This document shows, piece after piece, positions 52,186-61,078 of a DNA stretch of 64,000 nucleotides. Positions within the stretch are counted from its first letter, which is position 1. Each line of letters starts with the position of its first letter. The notes under the pieces are model-generated. The model searched no databases, was not told the DNA's origin, and worked only from the letters and a program-made list of their open reading frames with translations. The position numbers and the translations under genes are program-made. This DNA comes from Pseudotabrizicola sp. (GTDB lineage Bacteria > Pseudomonadota > Alphaproteobacteria > Rhodobacterales > Rhodobacteraceae). Where the stretch lies: contig NZ_JAUXOV010000055.1 of assembly GCF_030684215.1 (NCBI RefSeq), forward strand, positions 1 to 64,000, read 5' to 3'.

Positions 52186-52320
52186 GGGGGAAGCCAACCC
52201 TGCTTTTCCCCGCCGACCCCGGCACAGTGTCATTGCGCTTTGATCCTCACGCGCCATACTGCGCGCCAATGCCTCTGGCACCTACGTCCGGGGCGATAAA
52301 GCTGGGTAGAGGAGTATCCG

Positions 52321-52749
52321 ATGGGAATGTGGAGTTTCGTGAAAGACGCGGGCAAATCGCTGTTTGGTGGCAAGGCAGAGGCGGCAACCTTGCCAGAGCC
52401 AGAGGCGCTGAAGACTGAACTCAAGGATCTGGGGCTTGATGCTTCCGGGCTTGAGATCAAGGTCGATGGTGACAAGGTCACCGTGGAAGGCAAAGCCGTG
52501 TCGCCCGAGATGAAGGAAAAGGTTATCCTTGCCGTCGGCAATGTGGCGGGTGTGGCTTCGGTCGAGGCTGAAGCCGATGGCGATGAGCCAACATTCCACA
52601 CCGTGCAAAAGGGTGAAAACCTGTCGGTGATCGCCAAGGCCACGCTGGGCAGCGCCAACCGCTACATGGAAATCTTTGAGGCCAACAAGCCGATGCTGAA
52701 GCACCCTGACAAGATCTATCCCGGTCAGATGCTGCGCATCCCGGCCTGA
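52321..52749 (+). CDS. BON-LysM protein (Kbp/YgaU-like)
   Basis: The 142-residue protein has a short helical start (GMWSFVKDAGKSLFGGK), a BON domain (about 45-90, LEIKVDGDKVTVEGKAVS) and a C-terminal LysM domain (about 94-141, FHTVQKGENLSVIAKATLG and YPGQMLRIPA). E. coli YgaU (Kbp) has the same plan and binds potassium. GGAG precedes the ATG and a strong terminator follows. Confidence 0.9.
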   Translation: MGMWSFVKDAGKSLFGGKAEAATLPEPEALKTELKDLGLDASGLEIKVDGDKVTVEGKAVSPEMKEKVILAVGNVAGVASVEAEADGDEPTFHTVQKGENLSVIAKATLGSANRYMEIFEANKPMLKHPDKIYPGQMLRIPA

Positions 52750-52770
52750 TCTGCGCCGGTCAGCTTGTGA

Positions 52771-52800
52771 AAGGCGGTCCTTCAGGGGCCGCCTTTTTTT
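52771..52800 (+). terminator. Rho-independent terminator after the BON-LysM gene
   Basis: The stem AAGGCGGTCC (52771-52780) pairs with GGGCCGCCTT (52786-52795) with one G-T wobble around a five-base loop. Seven T residues follow or end the stem (52794-52800). It lies 22 bases after the stop codon. Confidence 0.92.
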
Positions 52801-52927
52801 ACAGACTGGCCCCGGTTTGACGTTGCGTTTTGATCCACAGCTGCGGCTTGGCAAATACCGCTTTTGCCCACATTGTAGGTGGCAGGGATAAAAGACCCCC
52901 CATCAACGGGGTCATAGGGAGGATACT

Positions 52928-54817
52928 ATGGGGACTTTCGTCACCCGCGAAGATATCGCGGCGACCGAGGCTGAAATGTCATGGGCTGATCGCCCGGTGG
53001 CACGCACGATGTATGAATTCATCAGCGGCACAAAGGCCGCTCATGGCGCGCGCCCGGCTGTCAGCTACCAGCTGCTCTCTGGCCCCGAAACCAAGAGCGA
53101 AACCCTTACCTGGGCCGAGTTGCACGCGCTGACCACGCAGGCCGCCAACCTGTTCCGCAGCCTTGGCGTGGGCGAATCCGATGTGGTGGCCTATGTCCTG
53201 CCCAATGCGCTGGAAACCGTGGTCACCCTGATCGGCGGCGCGGTCGCGGGTATCGTCAACCCGATCAATCCACTGTTGGAGCCTGAGCAGATCAGTGCCA
53301 TCCTGCGTGAGACCAAGGCCAAGGTCGTGGTCACGCTCAAACCCTTCCCGAAAACCGACCTGCCGCAAAAGGTGGCCGAAGCGGTGCGTCACGCGCCAAC
53401 GGTGAAAACCGTGTTGGAGGTCGATCTGGTGCGCTACCTGTCGGGTGCCAAGAAGTTTATCGTGCCGCTGATCCGGCCGAAAAATCCGATCAGCCACAAT
53501 GCCAATGTCAAGAATTTCATGACTGAACTGGCGCGCCAGCCGTCAGACCGCCTGACCTTTGCAGACGAGCCGCGCGACCGAGTTGCCGCATATTTCCACA
53601 CCGGTGGCACCACCGGTATGCCAAAGGTCGCCCAGCACAAGGTGTCGGGCATGGTCTATAACGGCTGGCTTGGTCAGCAGTTGTTGTTCAAGCCCAATGA
53701 TGTGGCAATGTGCCCGCTGCCGTTGTTCCATGTGTTTGCCGCCTATCCGATCCTGATGGGCATGATCGCATCGGGCGCGCATGCGGTGTTCCCGACCCCT
53801 GCTGGCTATCGCGGCGACGGGGTGTTTGACAACTTCTGGAAGTTGATCGAACGCTACAAGGCCACCTATATGATCACCGTGCCGACCGCGCTTTCGGCGC
53901 TGATGCAGCGCCCGGTCAACGCCGACATCTCGACCTTGCGCAACGCGTTTTCCGGCTCATCGCCCCTGCCGATCGAGCTGTACAACCGCTTCAAGAAAGA
54001 AACCGGGATCGAGATTATCGAAGGCTATGGCCTGACAGAATGCACCTGCCTTGTGTCGATCAACCCGCCCGATGGCGTAAAGAAAATCGGCTCGGTCGGC
54101 ATGCCCTTTCCCTATACCCACGTCCGCATCCTGCACAAGAACGGCGAGGGCTTTCGCGAATGTGGCGTGGATGAGGTGGGTGAAATCTGTGTCGCGAACC
54201 CCGGCGTATTTGAAGGCTCGACCTATACCGAAGTCGACAAGAACAAAGACCTCTTTGCCGAAGGCCGGTTCCTGCGCACTGGCGATTTGGGCCGCATCGA
54301 CGCCGATGGGTATCTGTTCATCACCGGCCGCGCCAAGGATCTGATCATTCGCGGCGGCCATAACATCGACCCCGCAATCATCGAAGAAGCGCTTATGGGC
54401 CATGAGGCGGTCGCCGTGGTCGGTGCCATCGGCCAACCCGACGCGCATTCAGGCGAACTGCCTGCGGCTTACGTCGAACTGGTCAAAGGCTCCAATGCAA
54501 CTGTGGCCGATCTTATGGATTATGCCACCAAACACATCCACGAACGCGCCGCCCTGCCCAAGCATATCGAGATTCTGGTGGAAGTGCCCAAAACCGCCGT
54601 GGGTAAGGTGTTCAAACCCGACCTGCGCCGCATGGCCATCACCCGCATCTATGACGAGGCGCTGGCAAAAGCCGGTATCCCGGCCAGCGTGGCGATGGTG
54701 GCCGAGGATAAAAAACGCGGCCTTGTGGCAAAGCTTGTCAAAACCGGCCCGGTCGATGACGCAAAGGTCACCGAAGTGCTGGGCGGCTTTACCAACCCGT
54801 GGGACTGGGCGGCGTAA
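52928..54817 (+). CDS. AMP-forming acyl-CoA synthetase
   Basis: The 629-residue protein belongs to the ANL (AMP-binding) superfamily: P-loop FHTGGTTGMPK (about 220-230), GYGLTECT, FLRTGDLGRIDADGYLFITG, RAKDLIIRGGHNI and the C-terminal catalytic Lys in KTAVGKVFK. It activates a carboxylic acid to its CoA thioester. The N-terminal ~40 residues and overall length suggest the medium/long fatty-acid group, but the acid is not identifiable. GGGAGG precedes the ATG. Confidence 0.88.
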   Translation: MGTFVTREDIAATEAEMSWADRPVARTMYEFISGTKAAHGARPAVSYQLLSGPETKSETLTWAELHALTTQAANLFRSLGVGESDVVAYVLPNALETVVTLIGGAVAGIVNPINPLLEPEQISAILRETKAKVVVTLKPFPKTDLPQKVAEAVRHAPTVKTVLEVDLVRYLSGAKKFIVPLIRPKNPISHNANVKNFMTELARQPSDRLTFADEPRDRVAAYFHTGGTTGMPKVAQHKVSGMVYNGWLGQQLLFKPNDVAMCPLPLFHVFAAYPILMGMIASGAHAVFPTPAGYRGDGVFDNFWKLIERYKATYMITVPTALSALMQRPVNADISTLRNAFSGSSPLPIELYNRFKKETGIEIIEGYGLTECTCLVSINPPDGVKKIGSVGMPFPYTHVRILHKNGEGFRECGVDEVGEICVANPGVFEGSTYTEVDKNKDLFAEGRFLRTGDLGRIDADGYLFITGRAKDLIIRGGHNIDPAIIEEALMGHEAVAVVGAIGQPDAHSGELPAAYVELVKGSNATVADLMDYATKHIHERAALPKHIEILVEVPKTAVGKVFKPDLRRMAITRIYDEALAKAGIPASVAMVAEDKKRGLVAKLVKTGPVDDAKVTEVLGGFTNPWDWAA

Positions 54818-54833
54818 CCCGAACCGCGGCTAC

Positions 54834-54883
54834 TCATTTTCTGTTCAAAAATATCCCGGGGGGGCGGGGGGCTGGCCCCCCGC
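54834..54883 (+). repeat. A/T-run plus GC-hairpin element downstream of acyl-CoA synthetase (copy 2)
   Basis: The order is TCATTTTCTGTTCAAAAATA, TCCCGGGGGG, then the hairpin GCGGGGGG/CCCCCCGC (54864-54871 with 54876-54883, loop CTGG). It has the same order and orientation relative to the upstream gene as the element at 45500-45554. It starts 16 bases after the stop codon. A terminator role is possible although no T-run follows the stem. Confidence 0.5.
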
Positions 54884-54915
54884 TCTGCCCTTGGCCAAGA
54901 TTCCGCCCTCTGCCA

Positions 54916-55608
54916 TCACTCACGGACATTCAGCCGGTGGAACAGATGGGTGAATGTCGCCGCCCCCAGAACCGGGATCAGAAGGTTGAGAAAGGGCACC
55001 GACAACGGTGCGGCCATCAGCGTGCCTGCAATCCAGACCTTGCCCCAATGCCGCTTGCGCAGCGCTTTTGCGCCTGCGCGCCCCAATCTCCGCATCGCGA
55101 CAAGGGTGAAATATTCCCGCCCCAAAAGCAGCCCGTTTACCAGCCAGAACACTATCGGAATAAACGGCCCGGCAAAGGCATACAGGATCAGCGCCAGCGT
55201 GTTGACTGCGATCAGCAGGGCAAAGAAATTCGCGGCATCGACCAGCGCATCGCCCAGCGGTAGCCGGGGCACCGGCGGCAGCGCGGGGTAGTGCCGGTCC
55301 TCCACCGCCTGCGCCACGTCTTCCAGAAACAGGCCGGTAAAGGCCGAGGCTACCGGCATCATCAAAAACACCGACAGCCCGATCATGAACAGCGCCGATC
55401 CCCATGACAGCAGCGTATCGAGGCCTCCGACGGGGCCGACAAAGGGAATGTCGATCGCGTCGGGCGTAAAGGTCTGGATCAAGGCAAGAAAGCCTGCATA
55501 GACCGCGACCAGCAAGGCCAGCGACAACATAACCCCGATCAGCATGACCCGCCGGAACGGCTTGTCGCCTAATTGCAGCAGGGCCTTCAGGAAATCCCCA
55601 AGGATCAT
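54916..55608 (-). CDS. EI24/CysZ-like membrane protein
   Basis: The 230-residue protein has about four to six membrane segments (VMLIGVMLSLALLVAVYAGF, ALFMIGLSVFLMMPVASAF, FFALLIAVNTLALILYAF) and the EI24-family block VFWLVNGLLLGREYF. In E. coli, CysZ of the same family moves sulfate. No cysteine-synthesis gene is near, so a sulfate role is not supported by context. It lies two bases from the nitroreductase gene on the same strand. Confidence 0.85.
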   Translation of the reverse strand: MILGDFLKALLQLGDKPFRRVMLIGVMLSLALLVAVYAGFLALIQTFTPDAIDIPFVGPVGGLDTLLSWGSALFMIGLSVFLMMPVASAFTGLFLEDVAQAVEDRHYPALPPVPRLPLGDALVDAANFFALLIAVNTLALILYAFAGPFIPIVFWLVNGLLLGREYFTLVAMRRLGRAGAKALRKRHWGKVWIAGTLMAAPLSVPFLNLLIPVLGAATFTHLFHRLNVRE

Positions 55609-55609
55609 T

Positions 55610-56182
55610 CTAGCCCCAGCTTACCAGTTTGGCCACATCCGGGCGCGGGCGGTCGGGGGCCATCGGGGTCGGGGTGGCGATATGGATGATCCCGGCCACC
55701 GTCTCATGCTCTGCGCAGCCAAAGGCCTGAGCGCGGAATTCGGCATCATGCGAGGGCCAGCCCGACAGCCAGCACACGCCCCAGCCCGCCGCTGTGGCGG
55801 CATGGACGACATTCATGCACAACGCCCCCGCTGACAGCACCTGTTCGGCCAACGGCACCTTTTCGGCGGCTTTGGGTGATGAGATCACCACCACCGCCAA
55901 TTGCCCGCGATCAAACTGGCCCCGGCCTTTTTCGATCTTTTCGGCGTCGCCGCCCATCGCCTGCGCGCGCGCCTCGGCCAGATCGGCCAGCCGCGCCATG
56001 GCGGCGCGGTCCAGCACGATCATCCGCCACGGTTCCAGCTTGCCATGATCGGGCACACGCAAAGCAAGGCTCAGGATTTTCAGGATCTGATCGCGGTCCG
56101 GCACCGGGGCGGTAAAGGTCTTTGCCCCCGGTGATTGGCGCAGGGCCAGATAGTCAAGGACGGCGGGATTTGGGTCGGGCAT
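55610..56182 (-). CDS. Nitroreductase-family flavoprotein (YdjA-like)
   Basis: From ATG 56182, with GGAGAG upstream, the protein has 190 residues. It shows LALRVPDHGKLEPWRMIVLD, QLAVVVISSPK, and GWGVCWLSGWPSHD, the pattern of short single-domain nitroreductases that bind FMN as dimers. The physiological substrate is unknown. It is probably co-transcribed with the EI24 gene. Confidence 0.88.
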   Translation of the reverse strand: MPDPNPAVLDYLALRQSPGAKTFTAPVPDRDQILKILSLALRVPDHGKLEPWRMIVLDRAAMARLADLAEARAQAMGGDAEKIEKGRGQFDRGQLAVVVISSPKAAEKVPLAEQVLSAGALCMNVVHAATAAGWGVCWLSGWPSHDAEFRAQAFGCAEHETVAGIIHIATPTPMAPDRPRPDVAKLVSWG

Positions 56183-56303
56183 CTGTCTCTCCGGTCTGTG
56201 TAGGGTGCAGGCTATGCGCTTGGCAGGGGAAATTCCAGAGCCGGGCTGTCGCTTGCGCAGTGGCACGCTCTGCGGCAGACTTGCGCCAGCACAAAGGAGC
56301 AGC

Positions 56304-56558
56304 ATGACCAAGGGTTTGTGGGCGCATCTTGCCGCGCCGGGGGCGGAGTTTCATGTGCGGGCAACGCCGCGTGCCCGTCAGCCGGGCTTGTCGTTTACGG
56401 GCGGCAAGTTCCAGATCGGCGTGACCGCTCCGGCGGATGACGGCCGCGCCAATGCCGCCGTGACCGAGACGCTCGCCCATGCGCTTGGAGTGGCCAAGAC
56501 GCGCCTGACCCTTGTGCGCGGGGTCATATCGCGCGACAAGACCTTCCGGCTTGATTGA
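56304..56558 (+). CDS. DUF167 (YggU-family) protein
   Basis: From ATG 56304, with AAAGGAG upstream, the protein has 84 residues. It carries the YggU core FHVRATPRARQPG, VTAPADDGRANAAVTETLA and RGVISRDKTFRL. The function is unknown; the fold is a small alpha/beta domain. It ends 23 bases before the next gene, suggesting co-transcription. Confidence 0.85.
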   Translation: MTKGLWAHLAAPGAEFHVRATPRARQPGLSFTGGKFQIGVTAPADDGRANAAVTETLAHALGVAKTRLTLVRGVISRDKTFRLD

Positions 56559-56581
56559 ACCAAAGGCGAAAGGGCCATCTG

Positions 56582-57019
56582 ATGTCGCAGCTTCCGGCTA
56601 TATTGGTCATCCTTTTGGGGGGGGTTGCCCTTGCCGTTCAGGCACCACTGAACGGCGCTTTGGGGCGCACGCTTGGCTCGGCCCTGCCTGCGGCTGCGGT
56701 GTCGTTTGCGGTCGGCTTCATTGCGCTGCTGGTGCTGAGTTTTGCCAGTGTGGGCAATCCCTTTGCCCGGCTGGGTGCGGTGCCATTGTGGCAATGGGCA
56801 GGCGGGTTTCTGGGGGCTTACTACGTCTGGTCGGTGGCTTGGGGCGTGCCGATGCTTGGGGTGGTCACAGCCATGGCGGCCCTTGTTCTGGGTCAGATGG
56901 CCGGGGCTTTGCTGTTGGATGCCGTCGGGGCCTTTGGCGTGCCAGTGCAGCCCATAAGCCTGACCCGTGTTCTGGCCGTGGTTCTGGTGGCCGCAGGGGT
57001 GGTGTTGTCGCGGCTTTAG
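56582..57019 (+). CDS. YdcZ/DUF606-family inner-membrane protein
   Basis: The 145-residue protein has about five membrane helices (AILVILLGGVALAVQAPLNG, AAAVSFAVGFIALLVLSF, GGFLGAYYVWSVAWG, LVLGQMAGALLLDAVG). It matches the DUF606 half of the drug/metabolite transporter group. Members often pair as two short proteins or occur fused; only one unit is present here. The cargo is unknown. ATG 56582 is preferred over an upstream TTG. Confidence 0.85.
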   Translation: MSQLPAILVILLGGVALAVQAPLNGALGRTLGSALPAAAVSFAVGFIALLVLSFASVGNPFARLGAVPLWQWAGGFLGAYYVWSVAWGVPMLGVVTAMAALVLGQMAGALLLDAVGAFGVPVQPISLTRVLAVVLVAAGVVLSRL

Positions 57020-57032
57020 GGATTCCGTAGTC

Positions 57033-57275
57033 TTAAGGCTTTCCGGGCCGCTCCAACCGGTAGCTGCCTTCGGGAAGGTCCAGCGCTGCCGCCAGATCGG
57101 CCAGTTGCCCCATCGACAGGCTGATGCGGACGACATCGCCTGACAGCGGGTCTTCTTGTTCCAGAACCACGCATTCTTCGAAGGCGAGGATCGTCACGTC
57201 TTCTTCCAGCCCGTCCGACCCCTCATCAATCAGGGTGATCACGGTCGCGTCAAAGTCGTGTTCAATGGTAAACAT
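57033..57275 (-). CDS. Small acidic hypothetical protein, 80 aa
   Basis: The protein is strongly acidic (FDATVITLIDEGSDGLEEDV, LEQEDPLSGDVV) with no membrane segment and ends SYRLERPGKP. It is convergent with the YdcZ gene and divergent from the M48 lipoprotein gene. No clear ribosome site is visible. I recall no named domain, and coding status rests on regular codon use. Confidence 0.6.
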   Translation of the reverse strand: MFTIEHDFDATVITLIDEGSDGLEEDVTILAFEECVVLEQEDPLSGDVVRISLSMGQLADLAAALDLPEGSYRLERPGKP

Positions 57276-57446
57276 GAGTTAAGATTAGACCTGTGGCGGG
57301 CGAAAGCGCAATGGGGATATTGGTGGGCAGCCCGGCTCGTTGCCGTGGCTGCGCAACTTGGCGTGAAGTGCCGCACAGGCTCTTTCGTCTGCCGGTTCAC
57401 CTGCTATCTTTGGCGCAAAAATAACGAAGTTCCAAAGGGGCGAGAT

Positions 57447-58184
57447 ATGGGCATTCGGCGTGCATTGGGCATGGGACTCTTGGCGGCGCTGCTGGCGGCG
57501 TGTCAACCTATGGCCTATCCGGCACCCTCCACACCGCCGCCGCCTTCTGTGCAAGCCATCAACGCACCGCTGCCTGATGGCCGGTTGTCGCCCGAACAGG
57601 CGGCGCGCAATTTTGTGGCCGTGGTGGCGCGCGTGGAACCTGTGGCCGAGGCGATGTGCCGCGAACGTCGCCCGCGCAGCAATTGCGACTTCGAGATTGT
57701 GGTGGATGATCGCCCCAACCAGCCGCCGAATGCCTTTCAGACGCTGGACCGTTCAGGGCGGCCCATCATCGGCTTTACGCTGGCCTTGATCGCGGATGCG
57801 CGCAACGTGGACGAAATCGCCTTTGTTGTGGGCCATGAAGCTGCGCATCACATCGCAGGCCACATCCCGCAGGTGCAGCGCACCGCGACGACCGGGGCCG
57901 TGCTGGCGGGGGTACTTGCGCAAGCCTCGGGCGCACCGCCCGAGGCCGTGCGCGCAGCACAACAGATGGGTGCGACCATGGGCGCGCGCACCTATGCCCG
58001 CAATTTCGAGCTGGAAGCCGATGCGCTGGGGGCCGAGATTGCATTTCGGGCGGGCTTTGATCCGGTGCGTGGGGCCGGGTTCTTTGACCGCCTGCCCGAT
58101 CCGGGGGACCAGTTTCTTGGTAGCCACCCACCAAACGCGCAACGGGTCGAAGCCGTGCGCCGGGTTGTCGCGGGGCTGCGCTGA
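57447..58184 (+). CDS. M48-family metalloprotease lipoprotein
   Basis: From ATG 57447, with AAAGGGG upstream, the protein has 245 residues. The lipobox AAC gives Cys19. The zinc site is HEAAHH (H129, E130, H133) and the third ligand is in FELEADALG (E188), as in M48 peptidases such as BepA and LoiP. It probably acts in the periplasm in outer-membrane protein quality control. A short Pro-rich linker follows the lipid anchor. Confidence 0.88.
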   Translation: MGIRRALGMGLLAALLAACQPMAYPAPSTPPPPSVQAINAPLPDGRLSPEQAARNFVAVVARVEPVAEAMCRERRPRSNCDFEIVVDDRPNQPPNAFQTLDRSGRPIIGFTLALIADARNVDEIAFVVGHEAAHHIAGHIPQVQRTATTGAVLAGVLAQASGAPPEAVRAAQQMGATMGARTYARNFELEADALGAEIAFRAGFDPVRGAGFFDRLPDPGDQFLGSHPPNAQRVEAVRRVVAGLR

Positions 58185-58245
58185 TCTACATTTTTATGAG
58201 GCCGTGGTGTGAGTCCGGCTTTCATGGGCACCTAAAGGGCCCAAT

Positions 58246-59559
58246 ATGTTTAAGGGGTGGTGTGGTATGGCTGCGACGCGGTCTATGTTCGAGTTGCGCA
58301 GGCTTTTGCGTAAATTGTGGGTCAGAACATCTGTCTTTGCCGTCGCAGGCGTTGCAGTGGTTGTCGTGACCCCGATGGTGTCCCCGTTTCTGCCGGAATG
58401 GCTTGCCGAGATTGAGGCGGAAAATGCCGTTGAAAGCATTCTGGCCATCATTGCGACATCCATGCTGGCGGTCACCACCTTTTCAGTGTCGATCATGCTG
58501 ACGGCTTATGGCGCGGCGTCGCAAGCAGGCACCCCGCGCGCGGTCACGCTGTTGAAAGAAGATGTCACATCGCAGATGGTGCTGGCCACTTTTCTGGGCG
58601 CGTTCCTGTTTTCTTTGTTTGCGCTGATCGGCATTCGCAGCGGGGTCTTTGATGCGGCGGGGCGGGTGGTTTTGTTCTTTGCAACCATGTGGGTCACGCT
58701 TGCCGTTGTGGTGGCGCTGGTGCGCTGGATCACGCATCTGACAGATTTCGGACGGCTGTCGGATACCGTCGCGCGGGTCGAAACCGCCGCCATCAAGGCG
58801 ATGAGCGACCGGGTCAAACAGCCCTATCTTGGCGGTGTGCCAGCGGAGGGCACCCCCGAAAGCTGGATCGCAGTTTATCCTGAAACCTCGGGGTATCTGT
58901 GCCATATCGATATGCCCGCGCTTCAATCCTTGGCCAAGGCGGTTGGCCGCGCAGATGGCACCCCCTTGATTCAGCTGGATGTTTTGCCCGGTGCCTTTGT
59001 GCATCGCAACCGTGTGCTGGCATGGTTGTCTGCGCGGATCACCGAAGGCGAGGCAAACAAAGACTGCCATGTCCGTGCGCAAAAGGCTTTTACCGTCGGG
59101 GAGGCGCGCAGCTTTGACCAGGATCCGCGCTTTGGTCTTTCGGTCCTGTCCGAAATCGCAGAGCGCGCGCTGTCGCCTGCGGTGAATGACCCCGGAACGG
59201 CGCTGGATGTTCTGGGCCGACAGTTCCGGGTGCTGGACGACTGGGCGGATCGCGACTCTGACGTGGCGCCGGATTTCCCACTTGTCGCGGTGCCTGGGCT
59301 TTCCATGCAAGATCTGCTGGAGGATGCCTTTGCCGGAATTGCGCGCGATGGGGCGGGCGTCGTTTCGGTTCAGTTGCGGTTGCAAAAAGTGCTGATCGCG
59401 CTGGTGCAAAGTGCCCCAGAGCGATTTGCAGCGGCGGCGCTTCAATTGTCGGACAGAGCCGTGGCCGAGTCTGCGTCGGCGCGGCTTTACCCCGAAGATC
59501 AGCGCCGGATTGAGCAGGCAAATGAAGACTTGCGCGCGATTGCCCTGCGCGCTGCTTGA
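58246..59559 (+). CDS. DUF2254 predicted membrane protein
   Basis: The 437-residue protein has four membrane helices in the first 170 residues (SVFAVAGVAVVVVTPMVSPF, IIATSMLAVTTFSVSIMLTA, LATFLGAFLFSLFALIG, ATMWVTLAVVVALVRWI) and a soluble C-terminal part with FGLSVLSEIAERALSPAVND. The layout is that of DUF2254. The function is unknown. AAAGG precedes the ATG. Confidence 0.85.
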   Translation: MFKGWCGMAATRSMFELRRLLRKLWVRTSVFAVAGVAVVVVTPMVSPFLPEWLAEIEAENAVESILAIIATSMLAVTTFSVSIMLTAYGAASQAGTPRAVTLLKEDVTSQMVLATFLGAFLFSLFALIGIRSGVFDAAGRVVLFFATMWVTLAVVVALVRWITHLTDFGRLSDTVARVETAAIKAMSDRVKQPYLGGVPAEGTPESWIAVYPETSGYLCHIDMPALQSLAKAVGRADGTPLIQLDVLPGAFVHRNRVLAWLSARITEGEANKDCHVRAQKAFTVGEARSFDQDPRFGLSVLSEIAERALSPAVNDPGTALDVLGRQFRVLDDWADRDSDVAPDFPLVAVPGLSMQDLLEDAFAGIARDGAGVVSVQLRLQKVLIALVQSAPERFAAAALQLSDRAVAESASARLYPEDQRRIEQANEDLRAIALRAA

Positions 59560-59627
59560 TCTGGGTCAAAGTCAGTCGTGCCATTGTCCTGCACGCTGAT
59601 CTGGCACAAGGATCAAAGGACGCAGCG

Positions 59628-59885
59628 ATGATCGGATATTCGGAAACCCCGTTGGCTTGGGGGCTGACGCGCGGCATGGCGCGGCTTTTGGGGGTCAGTC
59701 TGTCTTCGGCGGTTGTTGAGGGCTGGCTGAGTCGCAAGGAGTTGGGAGAGTTGGTGGATCGCTGCGAAGCCTGCACGCAGAAAGCCGCCTGCACTACCTG
59801 GATGGCCGTTGCGGTGGGCAGCCCTTGTCCTCCGGTCTTTTGCCCGAACAAGGCCGCGCTAGAGGTGCTGTCTTTGCGCCATTGA
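59628..59885 (+). CDS. Small cysteine-containing protein (DUF6455-like)
   Basis: From ATG 59628, with AAAGGA upstream, the protein has 85 residues. It ends in a cysteine-rich part with C-x2-C (RCEACTQKAAC), CTTW and PCPPVFCPN, resembling the small DUF6455 proteins of Rhodobacteraceae. Metal or iron-sulfur binding is plausible. Function is unknown. Confidence 0.7.
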   Translation: MIGYSETPLAWGLTRGMARLLGVSLSSAVVEGWLSRKELGELVDRCEACTQKAACTTWMAVAVGSPCPPVFCPNKAALEVLSLRH

Positions 59886-59933
59886 CCTTTCGCCCGCTGC
59901 CCGCCAGTTTCCGGCATGGGCAGGGGGGCATGG

Positions 59934-60305
59934 ATGATCCGGCTGGAAAATGTCGTCAACGACCGGGGGTCGCGCTATGCGGTGACGGGCGGTATCGTTG
60001 CCGGTCGCGCTGGGGTTGATGCGTTCTTGCGCGACCTGAAGCGCGAAAAGAAATACGCAAAAGCCACGCATAATTCCTGGGCCGTCATCCTGTCGGACGA
60101 TGGCCCTGTAAAGAATGACGACGGCGAGTCAGGGGCAGGCGCGGTCATTCTGAAAATGCTGGACCGCGAAGGCCTGTCTGACTGCGTGGTTGTGGTTACG
60201 CGCTGGTATGGCGGGGTGCATCTGGGGGGCGACCGTTTTTCCCATGTCGTAACCTGCGTACGGGCCTTTCTTGAAGCGTGGCGCAACCGGGGTGGCGCTG
60301 CATGA
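59934..60305 (+). CDS. Impact/YigZ N-terminal domain protein, short form
   Basis: From ATG 59934 the protein has 123 residues. The Impact domain is visible from AKATHNSWAVIL, the DDGESGAGAVIL variant of the DDGEPxGTAG motif, and VVVTRWYGGVHLGGDRF. Classical YigZ proteins have about 200 residues with a second DUF1949 domain, which is absent here. The usual conserved Pro-Ser-Gly-Thr of the central motif is also changed. It is probably a divergent single-domain member. A link to translation control is known only for distant eukaryotic relatives. Confidence 0.78.
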   Translation: MIRLENVVNDRGSRYAVTGGIVAGRAGVDAFLRDLKREKKYAKATHNSWAVILSDDGPVKNDDGESGAGAVILKMLDREGLSDCVVVVTRWYGGVHLGGDRFSHVVTCVRAFLEAWRNRGGAA

Positions 60306-60423
60306 AGCCTTGCGTGCAGAGGTCCGGCGGCTTGTCGCTAGGGTGATCCGGTTGTGGCAATGCGCGCAGCCAAGCTGCAACCTCTGCCTGGCGGGTTGGT
60401 CAGGTCTTATCAGGTATCACGCG

Positions 60424-60498
60424 GATCTGGTCCACCCTTTGCCAGACCAGATCGCCTTGGACTGGCGGGGCGAGAGGTGCCGCGACGGCAGCACCTCT
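60424..60498. terminator. Two hairpins between convergent genes, likely bidirectional terminator
   Basis: GATCTGGT (60424-60431) pairs exactly with ACCAGATC (60446-60453). AGAGGTGC (60473-60480) pairs exactly with GCACCTCT (60491-60498). They stand between the ends of the Impact-domain gene and ribH, which converge. T-rich sequence follows the second stem on the plus strand. Confidence 0.6.
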
Positions 60499-60507
60499 TT
60501 GTGGTTT

Positions 60508-60999
60508 TCAGGCGCTTTTAAGCGCGGATTGCACCCGCGTCAGTTGTGCATTGAGCGTCAGCACCTGACACACCGCATCGACTGCCTCGGCGCCCTTTTT
60601 CACGAAGTGGTCAGCAAAAAACGCGGTCAGCACATCTGTTGGCTGATAGTTATGCGGCGTCAGCGAGACCGAGAACACCGGAATCCCGGTGGCCATCTGT
60701 GCTTGCATCAAGCCGTCGATCACCGCGCTTGCGACAAAATCATGCCGGTAAATCCCGCCATCCACCACAAAGGCGATGGCAACAACGGCGTCATAGCGCC
60801 CGGTTTCGGCTATTTTTTTCGCCAAAAGTGGCATCTCGAACGCGCCGGGCACGTCAAAGGTGTCGACATGGGTGTTTGGCAGAAGGGTTGCGGCCTCAGC
60901 AAGAAAGCTGTCATGGGCACGGTCCACGATATCGCTGTGCCAGCGGGCGCGGATAACGGCCACGCGGGCCGCAGAGGTGTAGGGGGATGGGTTGGTCAT
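60508..60999 (-). CDS. ribH: 6,7-dimethyl-8-ribityllumazine synthase, type II (RibH2-like)
   Basis: From ATG 60999, with AAAGG upstream, the protein has 163 residues. It shows VAVIRARWHSDIVDRAHDSF, FDVPGAFEMPLLAKKIAE, AIAFVVDGGIYRHDFVASAV and VFSVSLTPHNYQ. The type I enzyme has GxxIRGxTxH; the GGIYRHDF form marks the decameric type II group known from Brucella and rhizobia. The enzyme makes the riboflavin precursor lumazine. Other rib genes are not adjacent. An FMN riboswitch precedes it. Confidence 0.93.
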   Translation of the reverse strand: MTNPSPYTSAARVAVIRARWHSDIVDRAHDSFLAEAATLLPNTHVDTFDVPGAFEMPLLAKKIAETGRYDAVVAIAFVVDGGIYRHDFVASAVIDGLMQAQMATGIPVFSVSLTPHNYQPTDVLTAFFADHFVKKGAEAVDAVCQVLTLNAQLTRVQSALKSA

Positions 61000-61021
61000 T
61001 TTGGAACCTTTGCGTTGCTGC

Positions 61022-61069
61022 GTCAGGTCCCAGAGCATCAAACGGCCTGACCCGCCCGGCAAAGGGCGG
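61022..61069 (-). promoter_or_regulatory. Expression platform hairpins between FMN riboswitch and ribH
   Basis: Two hairpins lie in the leader after the aptamer: CCGCCC/GGGCGG (61052-61069) and GTCAGG/CCTGAC (61022-61051 overall). Neither is followed by a T-run on the minus strand. Control is therefore more likely at translation start than by an intrinsic terminator, although the ribosome site at about 61011-61007 is not clearly inside a stem. Confidence 0.45.
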
Positions 61070-61078
61070 ATACAAACC

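Noticed and set aside
54860-54883. The GC-rich hairpin after the acyl-CoA synthetase as a standard intrinsic terminator
   Set aside because: No T-run follows the stem on the plus strand. It is listed as a repeat element with a possible terminator role.
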